Below are positions 17,607-24,522 of a DNA stretch of 64,000 nucleotides, one piece after another. The position numbers and the translations under genes were made by a program. Origin of the DNA: Xylanibacillus composti (GTDB lineage: Bacteria > Bacillota > Bacilli > Paenibacillales > K13); contig NZ_BOVK01000007.1 in the NCBI RefSeq assembly GCF_018403685.1, positions 36,618-100,617 of the forward strand, read 5' to 3'. Position 1 is the first letter of the stretch; the number at the start of each line of letters is the position of its first letter. Below the pieces are notes generated by a model, which ran no database searches, was not told the DNA's origin, and saw nothing but the letters and a program-made list of their open reading frames with translations.

Positions 17607-19178
17607 CTATTCCGCAGCCCATTTCAGATTGGCATGCACGATGTTTTCGAACTGCCTGAAATGCTCCTCGAAGCCCTCCAGCTTCGCGCTGACCGCAGTG
17701 AGCTGCGGACGTGGAAACAGACTGATGATCGGCGCCAGCTCCGCCACACGCTCATTGATCTTCAATGCCCATTCGCGCCGCTCGGATGCATCCGTCGCCG
17801 CAGCCAGTGCCTCCAGCCATTCGTTCGTCACCGGATCGGCGAAACCGCCATAATTGGCGCTGCCGTCTGGCGAGAATTGTCCGGAGAGCAGCGTGTATTC
17901 ATCGCCGAAGGTGCTCCAAGCTTCAATCGAAGCGTCCCAATCGCCCGTTTCCCGCGCAGTTTGGATCAGGCTGTAATCGCCGTGCTGCACCTCGGCCTTC
18001 ACGCCTGCCCGCATCCACTGGCTTTGCAGCGCTTCACCCAGCGCTTTGTCGCCCCCCCAAGTCATCAAGCGCACCGTCAACGGCTCGCCGTCCCTGTAGC
18101 GGATGCCGTCAGCTTCCAGTACCCAACCCGCCTCATCCAGCAGCGCGGCGGCCTTGTCCGGACTGAATTCGGTGTAGACACTGTTCCCGGCTTCGGCGTA
18201 AGCGGGGTTCGAGCCCAGCCAGGTTGTGACCGGCTCGCTCTGCCCTTCGGCCCCAAGCATAACCAGCTCCTCCCGATCCAAAGCCCAGGACAAGGCTTGC
18301 CGAACGCGCGCATCCGCCAATTGAGGCCTGGCCAAATTCAAGTAGATGGTCTGCGTATTCGCAGCAGGAGAGGCTACGATATCAGCTGCATCGTTATTTG
18401 CAAATTGCGGCAGGGCCGTGACCGGAGCCTTGACTGCGATGTGGCTGCGGCCGCTCAGCACGGCAAGCACTCTCGTCTGCTCATCGCCGATTTCTTCATG
18501 AACAATCCGGCGAATCTCTGGCTGCGTTCCCCAATAGCCTTCATGGGCTTCCAGCGCCATCTTCTGCTTGGGAAGAAACTCGACCACTTTGTACATGCCC
18601 GAAAGATCCATTGTCTCCACAGCATCATGCGCCGCATCCGCATTGTGAATGATTGTCTGGTAATAGGACAAATTGAGCGGAACCGGCAAGTAGCTGCGCT
18701 CGGTATGAACATGAATGGTATAGGTGTCGGCCTTCTCGAAGCGCAAGCCGTCCAGAAATGGCTGCGCTTGCAGATCCTTCTCTCTGGACCGCTCCAGCGA
18801 GGCGATAACCGCGTCGGCGTCTATCTCCTTGCCGCTCCAGAAACGCGGGCCTTCCCGCAGCCGGATTTCCCAGCGCATCGGATCAAGCTCCTGCGCGCTT
18901 GCCGCCAGAGCCGGCTCTACCTCGCCCCCGGCGTTCACCTTGAACAAGGTTTCCGCTGCGCCTACACTGACCAGATAGCTGGCCGTCAGCGACTCAACAG
19001 GATCGAGACTGGTCGCAATCTGCTGATCGGCAATGATAAGTTCTTGTTCATGCTTTTGTTCTTGCCGTTGCCCCTCTCCTTTGTTGCCGGATTCGGCAGC
19101 GGGGACGTCTGATGGACTGCTGCACGCTGCTGTCAGGAGCAAGCCTGACAGGACCAATAGGAACCAATTTGTTTTCAT
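17607..19178 (-). CDS. substrate-binding lipoprotein, SBP_bac_5 (NikA/CntA) family
   Basis: 523 residues. Lipoprotein signal MKTNWFLLVLSGLLLTAACS with lipobox LTAAC, a charged linker, then the family-5 solute-binding fold (ASYLVSVGAAETLFKVNAGG, LREGPRFWSGKEIDADAVI, LNLARPQLADARVRQALSWA). Relatives bind peptides, nickel complexes or opine metallophores. It is the first gene of the ABC set, with GGAGG five bases from the ATG. Its downstream partners and the Zur-boxed ligase upstream suggest a zinc-chelate ligand. The ligand cannot be proven from sequence. Confidence 0.88.
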   Translation of the reverse strand: MKTNWFLLVLSGLLLTAACSSPSDVPAAESGNKGEGQRQEQKHEQELIIADQQIATSLDPVESLTASYLVSVGAAETLFKVNAGGEVEPALAASAQELDPMRWEIRLREGPRFWSGKEIDADAVIASLERSREKDLQAQPFLDGLRFEKADTYTIHVHTERSYLPVPLNLSYYQTIIHNADAAHDAVETMDLSGMYKVVEFLPKQKMALEAHEGYWGTQPEIRRIVHEEIGDEQTRVLAVLSGRSHIAVKAPVTALPQFANNDAADIVASPAANTQTIYLNLARPQLADARVRQALSWALDREELVMLGAEGQSEPVTTWLGSNPAYAEAGNSVYTEFSPDKAAALLDEAGWVLEADGIRYRDGEPLTVRLMTWGGDKALGEALQSQWMRAGVKAEVQHGDYSLIQTARETGDWDASIEAWSTFGDEYTLLSGQFSPDGSANYGGFADPVTNEWLEALAAATDASERREWALKINERVAELAPIISLFPRPQLTAVSAKLEGFEEHFRQFENIVHANLKWAAE

Positions 19179-19548
19179 CGTAACCTCCGTCTGTCTCTTC
19201 GAATGTAATAAGCAACGCTGTTGCCCTATATCGCCCCAGCGACAGCCTGCATGCGCGGGCCGCTTAACTCGCCGCTGCGGGCATGCGGGGAGTCAAGATC
19301 AAAGCGGGACGCATGCGGCGCAGGTTGATCGACCAACTGCCCGAGGCGAAAATGCCCGAGGCGAAAACCGCCCGCTCCCAGGTTCATGCGCCGATCATAA
19401 GGCAGGCAGATGCGCCGCGATCCCGGATCGCTTCAACCAGCAGCATGACGATGCCAATGAGCGCGGCTTTCTGCCATGACCACACTGTGCCAGTCCGGCT
19501 ATGCGCGCAATGCATCTGCACGCAACAGGGCAAGGTGCGATTTCCGCA
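19179..19548. other. 370-bp gap between the ligase gene and the ABC operon
   Basis: No supported gene. Several short GC-rich palindromic bits and a small duplication of CCCGAGGCGAAAA (about 19340-19365) are present. No Zur box was found here, so whether the ABC operon is read through from the ligase promoter or has its own promoter cannot be decided. Confidence 0.4.
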
Positions 19549-20808
19549 TCATTCCTTTTCCCCGCTTGGCTCATATACAAATGCAATGCGCTTCAATGCC
19601 GCCTCCGCATAAGCTCTTGCCTGCAGCCCCTTAGAATCCTGGGTCACGATATGACCCAGATAGCAGGCATTGTCGATCGGCTTGGCAAAGGACTTGCCTT
19701 CGCAGTTCTCGATTTTGTAGCGGACGATATGTTCATCGGAATCAAGGGTATCCACTCCTTGAAGGCTAGTCAGCGTACCGCCCTGCGGCGGCACGAGAAA
19801 CATGACGGCAGCGCTGGCAACGCCGGTATCCTTGGCCGTGATCGCAGGCTTGCTGCCCAGTGAAAGCGCGACGAATGACTCCAGCAGGTCAATGCCGGTA
19901 ACCCTGCGCATCAGCTCCACGATATAGTTGCCGGCTGTACGCGGATTGATCTCGACGATGCGCGGACCGTCGGGAGTCAGCTTCACTTCTGTATGGGCAA
20001 TGCCATGGTCGAAGCCTGCTGCTTTCAGCGCGTCCAGCACGTATGCCCGAACCGCAGCCTGCGTCCCCTCGTCCAGCCTGGCCGGGAACATATGGCCGTT
20101 TTCAATGAAAAAAGGTGTACCCGTTATCGATTTGTCCGTCATGCCGAGGATCGTCGTGTTCCCGTCATAGGAGACGCTTTCGACGCTGATTTCCTCGCCT
20201 TCCATGAACGCTTCCAGCAGATAGGCGCAGTCCCTGGCCTGGTCCCTGAAGTTGCGCGGGAACGCCTCCAGCGCCTGATAGGCCTCCTGCAGCTCATTTT
20301 CATTCTGAATCAATTTGACATAGGCGCTGGAAGCCAGATCAACCGGCTTCAACACGAGCGGATAGCCTATCTCCGCGGCTGCTTGCCGAACTTCTTCCCA
20401 TACATGTGCAAGCCGGTAGGATGGATTGGCCAGTCCGGCACGGTCAAGAGCCTGCCGCAGCAGATGCTTGTGCCTTACCGCAGCGACATCAGTAGGGAAC
20501 GGACAAGGGAGCTGCAGCGCCTTCGCCACTTCGCGAACGGTGTCTATGTAGTAATCGCATACGGTGATCACACCGTCGAACCGATAGGAACGCAAATTCT
20601 CGATCAGGCTGTCCGTGTCATTCGTTTCCATAACCAGCACTTCTTCCGCGTGGCGCACAACCGGATGCTTCTCCGTACTGAGCGAGCTTTGGTAATGCTC
20701 CAGCTTTCGCGTGACGAACGTGTACGTATGCCCCAAAGACTTCAACAGAGGCGGCAGCAAATTGCCGCTCGCTCCCACCCAGCTTTCGATCATGAGCAAA
20801 TGTGCCAT
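19549..20808 (-). CDS. ATP-grasp carboxylate-amine ligase, Zur-regulated
   Basis: 419 residues from an ATG with AGGAGG eight bases upstream. An N-terminal Rossmann-like preATP-grasp domain (MAHLLMIESWVGASGN) is followed by an ATP-grasp domain: GYPLVLKPVDLASSAYV, the AYLLEAFMEGEEISVESVSY stretch, and the Mg2+-binding HTEVKLTPDGPRIVEINPRT. It belongs with L-amino-acid/dipeptide ligases such as BacD and biotin-carboxylase-like ligases, making an amide bond via an acyl phosphate. A Zur-type box lies about 200 bases upstream. With an ABC importer and an MFS exporter downstream, it may build a zinc-chelating dipeptide. Substrates are unknown. Confidence 0.88.
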   Translation of the reverse strand: MAHLLMIESWVGASGNLLPPLLKSLGHTYTFVTRKLEHYQSSLSTEKHPVVRHAEEVLVMETNDTDSLIENLRSYRFDGVITVCDYYIDTVREVAKALQLPCPFPTDVAAVRHKHLLRQALDRAGLANPSYRLAHVWEEVRQAAAEIGYPLVLKPVDLASSAYVKLIQNENELQEAYQALEAFPRNFRDQARDCAYLLEAFMEGEEISVESVSYDGNTTILGMTDKSITGTPFFIENGHMFPARLDEGTQAAVRAYVLDALKAAGFDHGIAHTEVKLTPDGPRIVEINPRTAGNYIVELMRRVTGIDLLESFVALSLGSKPAITAKDTGVASAAVMFLVPPQGGTLTSLQGVDTLDSDEHIVRYKIENCEGKSFAKPIDNACYLGHIVTQDSKGLQARAYAEAALKRIAFVYEPSGEKE

Positions 20809-21005
20809 TATACCCCTCCTATGATTAAAATTCATGCATGGCGTGTTCGCCTTTGTTATTCTATTGGCGGACGAGCGCCAATGGCTTGACCGAATATCGG
20901 CCGTCCTCACATAGCCTCTACCCCTGCAATTTCCCGGCACACCGATTTCGCTCTGTCAGCAAGTCTGGCTAATCAGTGACCGAACAGTCCTCCTTCTTTG
21001 TTTAT

Positions 21006-21020
21006 TAGTAATAATTACGA
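21006..21020 (-). promoter_or_regulatory. Zur box upstream of the ATP-grasp gene
   Basis: On the minus strand TCGTAATTATTACTA, 14 of 15 matches to the Bacillus Zur consensus TCGTAATNATTACGA, flanked by A/T. It sits just after the terminator of the upstream GTPase gene and before a 200-base leader to the ligase start, as an operator over a separate promoter would. Confidence 0.75.
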
Positions 21021-21031
21021 TTTATGCTAGT

Positions 21032-21051
21032 AAAAAAAGAGCTGCTGCTCT
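21032..21051 (-). terminator. terminator of the CobW-family gene
   Basis: Minus strand AGAGC-AGCA-GCTCT followed by a run of seven Ts. It ends the GTPase transcript directly before the Zur-boxed promoter of the ligase gene, so the two are separate transcription units. Confidence 0.75.
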
Positions 21052-21210
21052 GTTCCTCTTCTCGCCTGAATGATTCTCCGGCCTGTTGCGCCCATTGCCA
21101 TCCTCATGCCGCCAAGCCCCATCCATATAGAGCCCTTTCGCATTCGGCACAGCTCAACTGCCCGCATGACCCGCCGATGGAATGATCCCGCTCAATCGTC
21201 ATGTTGCCCG

Positions 21211-22434
21211 TTACAAAACCGCTGCTTCCTGTGCCGGCTCTGTCTGCCAGCTTGGCAGCGGGTCCGCGAACTGCTTCCAATCCATCTTCATTTCCTCCTC
21301 TGTCAGCACGCACAGGTCCAGCGCTTGCTCGACAGCTTCCCGGTCCATATCAACACCGATCATGACCAGTTCATTCATCCGGTCCCCCCACTTCGCATCC
21401 CACGAAGCGAACCACTCCGGCTCTTCTCTCCGCAGCTGCTCCTGCTCTTCTATCGGCAAGCTGGCGAGCCAATAGCCTGATGCCCCCATTTGAATCGACG
21501 GACCTGCCTGACTGAGCATACCGGCCCATTCATGGCGCGTCGCAATCCACAGCATGCCCTTGGCGCGCACTACCTCTTCCGGCCAGTTTTCCAAAAATGC
21601 AAGCAACCGTGCCGGATGAAACGGCTTCCTCCTGCGGAAAACGAAGGAGCTGATGCCGTACTCCTCTGTTTCCGGCTGATGCTCGGGGTTTTGCAGCTCC
21701 TGCATCCAGCCGGGCGACTGACTCGCCTTCTCGAAATCGAACAAGCCCGTATTCAGGACAGCCTCAAGCGGCACCTGTCCATTCACAGCGCGAATGATGC
21801 TGGCGGTCGGCTGAAGCTTGCGCATCACCGCCTCAAGCCTGTCAAGCTCTTCCTCGCTCACCAGGTCGCACTTGTTCAGCACGAGCACATTGCAAAATTC
21901 AATCTGGTCAATGAGCAGGTCGACGACCTCCCGCCTGTCGTTATCCCCAGCAGATTGCTGGCGGTCGAGCAAACTTTCTCCGGAGGCGAAATCATGCCAG
22001 AAGCGGTATGCGTCCACGACGGTAACCATGCAATCCAGCCTTGCATATTTGGACAAGTCGATGCCTGTCTCATCATCCATATAGGTAAAGGTCTGCGCCA
22101 CGGGCACCGGCTCGCTGATGCCTGTTGATTCAATGACGATATAGTCAAATCGCCCTTCTGCAGCCAGCCGCTCGACTTCTTTCAAGAGATCGTCGCGCAG
22201 CGTGCAGCAGATGCAGCCGTTCGACATCTCGACAAGCTTCTCTTCTGTACGCGATAAGTGCGCTTCCTGCTTAACCAGCGCGGCGTCAATGTTCACCTCG
22301 CTCATGTCGTTGACGATAACCGCGACCTTCAATCCCTGCCGATTATGCAAAATATGATTCAGCAGCGTCGTCTTGCCTGAACCGAGATAGCCGCTGAGCA
22401 CGGTAACGGGAATTGTTCTAGTTTGATTTGCCAT
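21211..22434 (-). CDS. COG0523 / CobW-family GTPase, Zur-regulated zinc metallochaperone candidate
   Basis: 407 residues. G-domain P-loop GYLGSGKTTLLN, the metal-binding GCICCTLRDDLLKE motif (CxCC), switch region ESTGISEPVPVAQTF, NKCDL, and the C-terminal CobW_C region with KPFHPARLLAFLENWPEEVVR and GMLWIATRH. This matches YciC/ZagA of B. subtilis, a Zur-repressed GTPase that supplies zinc to key enzymes during deficiency. The ATG after FPKVP-type upstream codons is preferred; a GTG 39 bases further upstream would run into the Zur box. A single-gene unit ended by a terminator. Confidence 0.93.
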   Translation of the reverse strand: MANQTRTIPVTVLSGYLGSGKTTLLNHILHNRQGLKVAVIVNDMSEVNIDAALVKQEAHLSRTEEKLVEMSNGCICCTLRDDLLKEVERLAAEGRFDYIVIESTGISEPVPVAQTFTYMDDETGIDLSKYARLDCMVTVVDAYRFWHDFASGESLLDRQQSAGDNDRREVVDLLIDQIEFCNVLVLNKCDLVSEEELDRLEAVMRKLQPTASIIRAVNGQVPLEAVLNTGLFDFEKASQSPGWMQELQNPEHQPETEEYGISSFVFRRRKPFHPARLLAFLENWPEEVVRAKGMLWIATRHEWAGMLSQAGPSIQMGASGYWLASLPIEEQEQLRREEPEWFASWDAKWGDRMNELVMIGVDMDREAVEQALDLCVLTEEEMKMDWKQFADPLPSWQTEPAQEAAVL

Positions 22435-22476
22435 CTTTGGAACCTGCCTCCCCGGCAAACATGCGTCTGCCACTAA

Positions 22477-22526
22477 TCGTAATATTTACGATTTAGAATA
22501 TAACCCGCCTTATGCATTTCTGTCAA
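22477..22526 (-). promoter_or_regulatory. Zur box and sigma-A promoter of the CobW-family gene
   Basis: Minus strand -35 TTGACA (22526-22521), 18 bases, -10 TATATT (22502-22497), then the palindrome TCGTAAATATTACGA at 22491-22477 (perfect 6+6 arms, 8+8 with flanking AA/TT). The operator covers the predicted start of transcription, about 40 bases before the ATG, so zinc-loaded Zur would block initiation. Confidence 0.88.
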
Positions 22527-22672
22527 GGAAAAATAATCTGACTATTGGGGCCCCGGGCGGAGATCGCTCTGCCTCTAATTCCCACGGACCGGCGCTGCGG
22601 AGCAGTTCTGATGGAAATAGGCGGGCTTCATTCGGAGGTGTATGCTGATCGGGTTGTGGTCGGGCAGCGTAT

Positions 22673-22822
22673 GTTCGAGGTGCTGGCTGCTATTGTTGGA
22701 GGTGCCGTTGCATTTGCTGCAGGTGTCAGCAGCATTTGTTCGAGTTGTGACCTGCATTGGTTGAGGTGCTACCTGCTTTTGTTGAGATGTCAACTGCTTT
22801 TGTTGGAGGTGCCGCTGCATTT
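22673..22822. repeat. minisatellite, 7 units of 21-22 bp
   Basis: Units of the form GTTGAGGTGCnnCTGCATTT run head to tail between the GTPase promoter and the siderophore locus. Units of 21 and 22 bases alternate, so no single frame survives across the array, which argues against the Gln-rich peptide that one frame would encode. Confidence 0.8.
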
Positions 22823-23008
22823 GGCTGAGGCCGTTTCGAGGGCGGGCATGGAGCCTAATTCGAGGCAACAAAAGTACATAGCGGATTAGCGCAGTATAGT
22901 GGTTCGTGCATGTGCAAAAAGCCCAGACAATCTGCGGCAGCCGCCTACTTCGTGAATGACCGGCGAGATTAGACGGTATGGCCGAACGTAATGTAGACGT
23001 TCAGAATC

Positions 23009-23191
23009 TAACGGAACCAGGAGACACTATTGCTCAGATTTAGCAGTGATTTGTTTTTTAACGGAAGTGACAGACCTTATTTCCTGGTATTCAAGCAAAG
23101 TGACTCGGATTTCATCGCAATAAGGTCTCTGAGTTCCGTTAGAATCGCGAAGAGGCAAATACGAGGTTAATAGTGCCCGTCACTTCCGTTA
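23009..23191. repeat. four copies of a 25-bp interspersed repeat in two orientations
   Basis: TAACGGAA followed by a variable middle and GAC.CTATT: plus-strand copies at 23009-23033 and 23059-23083, minus-strand copies at 23117-23141 and 23167-23191. The arrangement makes nested inverted pairs able to form long hairpins. A further copy lies at 40217-40241. This accounts for most of the gene-free 22.5-23.3 kb region together with the minisatellite. Confidence 0.75.
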
Positions 23192-23210
23192 GCGCAAATC
23201 GAACGCGAGC

Positions 23211-23250
23211 AGCCCTTGACCTCGTCATAGCGGCTGACGGATCAAGGGCT
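23211..23250. other. long hairpin downstream of the siderophore operon
   Basis: AGCCCTTGA (23211-23219) pairs with TCAAGGGCT (23242-23250), with an inner CGTCA/TGACG stem. It lies 40 bases past the stop codon of the last biosynthetic gene. There is no T-run on the minus side, so it is at best a weak terminator or a mRNA 3'-end stabiliser. Confidence 0.5.
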
Positions 23251-23289
23251 TCACGTTAGCTGAATTGCTTCGGCCCACGAAGTCGGTCT

Positions 23290-24522
23290 CTACTCAGAGT
23301 CCTCTTCCAGGCAGATCATCTCCGGATGCGGGTGGCTGAGGAACTCATGGTGGGAAATTTCCCATCCATAAGCCCCTGCATGGCGGAACAAGACAACGTC
23401 GCCGATTCGTATTTCCTCCACCGGCACTTGACGGGCCAGCACGTCCTTCGGCGTACATAGCTGGCCGGCAATGGTCACCGCTCTGCGGACTGCGCCCGTG
23501 CGAGGAAAAGGATAAGGCCACTCGCGGCGGGCGACGATCACGAAGGGATGGTTGTGCTGCCACGATGCAGGCAAGCGGAAATGATGCGTGCCGCCCCGCA
23601 CGATCGCAAACACCTCGCCATGATTTTCCTTCACGTCAAGCACCTCTGCCGCATAAGCGCCGCAGCCTGCGACCAGGAATCTGCCGCATTCAAAGACCAG
23701 CTTCCACGCCGGGTCTCCCTTCTCCTGGAGAAGCTTGCCCAGCTGTTCACAGAACGCTTCCCATTCGAATGGGCTGTCCAAATCCCGATAGTTCACGCCA
23801 ATCCCGCCGCCGACATTCACGGTCCGAACCGGCAGGTTGAAAGCATGCGACCACTCCTTCACCTTGGCGATGTAATGCTCCATCAGCTGCAAATGCGCCT
23901 GCGCGTCCAGCTGATTCGAGACCGAATGCAGATGGAAGCCTTCCACTTGCACATGCGCGCTTCCCCGCAGCAGCTCGGCTGCTTGCCCGATAAGCTGCTC
24001 ATCCAAGCCGAACTGCGTGGGCCGACCGCCCATCTGCAGCGTCGCAGCAGGCAGTGCGCCGCGCAGGTTGACGCGCAGCAGCACGCTTGCGCGCCTTCCC
24101 AGGCTGGCTGCAATATGCTCCACTCTCCGCAATTCATGCAGGCTTTCGACATGAAGGTGGCGCACCTGCAGACGGATCGCCTCCGCAAGCTCTCCATCCG
24201 TCTTGCCCGGACCTCCGAACAGCACAGGAATATCCTCCCGGATTCCCCGGGCTTTGCGCACCTCGCCGATGGAGGCCGTCTCTATGCCGTGCACATGCGC
24301 CCCTATTTCCCGCAGCAGCCGCGGATTGGCATTCGCCTTCATCGCATAGAACATCTCGCAGCCCGGCGGAAGACAGGCCATCACCCGCTTCACATGACGG
24401 CGCAGCTCGGCCAAATCGTACAGGTAGGCGCACAGCGGACGGTTATCCTCCGCTTGATAGGACGCGATGAAGCGCCTCATCCGCCTTTCGGAAGCGGACA
24501 GCGGCGCAGCTGCCGGCATCAT
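23290..24522 (-). CDS. PLP-dependent decarboxylase, SbnH-like (alanine racemase-type fold III)
   Basis: 410 residues. A fold-III barrel with the PLP-lysine motif FYAMKANANPRLLREIG near residue 60, HGIETASIGEVRKA, the VEGFHLHSVSNQLDAQ loop and the phosphate-binding NVGGGIGVNYRD, then a C-terminal beta domain with CGRFLVAGCGAYAAEVL. This is the diaminopimelate/ornithine-decarboxylase group to which SbnH of staphyloferrin B synthesis belongs; SbnH decarboxylates the citryl-diaminopropionate intermediate. It starts within the end of the preceding synthetase gene (ATGA overlap) after GAAGGAGG. Last gene of the biosynthetic operon. Confidence 0.87.
   Translation of the reverse strand: MMPAAAPLSASERRMRRFIASYQAEDNRPLCAYLYDLAELRRHVKRVMACLPPGCEMFYAMKANANPRLLREIGAHVHGIETASIGEVRKARGIREDIPVLFGGPGKTDGELAEAIRLQVRHLHVESLHELRRVEHIAASLGRRASVLLRVNLRGALPAATLQMGGRPTQFGLDEQLIGQAAELLRGSAHVQVEGFHLHSVSNQLDAQAHLQLMEHYIAKVKEWSHAFNLPVRTVNVGGGIGVNYRDLDSPFEWEAFCEQLGKLLQEKGDPAWKLVFECGRFLVAGCGAYAAEVLDVKENHGEVFAIVRGGTHHFRLPASWQHNHPFVIVARREWPYPFPRTGAVRRAVTIAGQLCTPKDVLARQVPVEEIRIGDVVLFRHAGAYGWEISHHEFLSHPHPEMICLEEDSE

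Noticed and set aside
19033..19612. Plus-strand frames across the gap between the ligase and the binding-protein gene
   Set aside because: They overlap the reverse of real genes, have no ribosome binding site and no protein-like motifs.
22575..22871. Gln-rich 98-codon frame with 7-residue periodicity on the minus strand
   Set aside because: It arises from the 21-22-bp minisatellite; two or more units are 22 bases long, which breaks any true heptad repeat, and there is no ribosome binding site.
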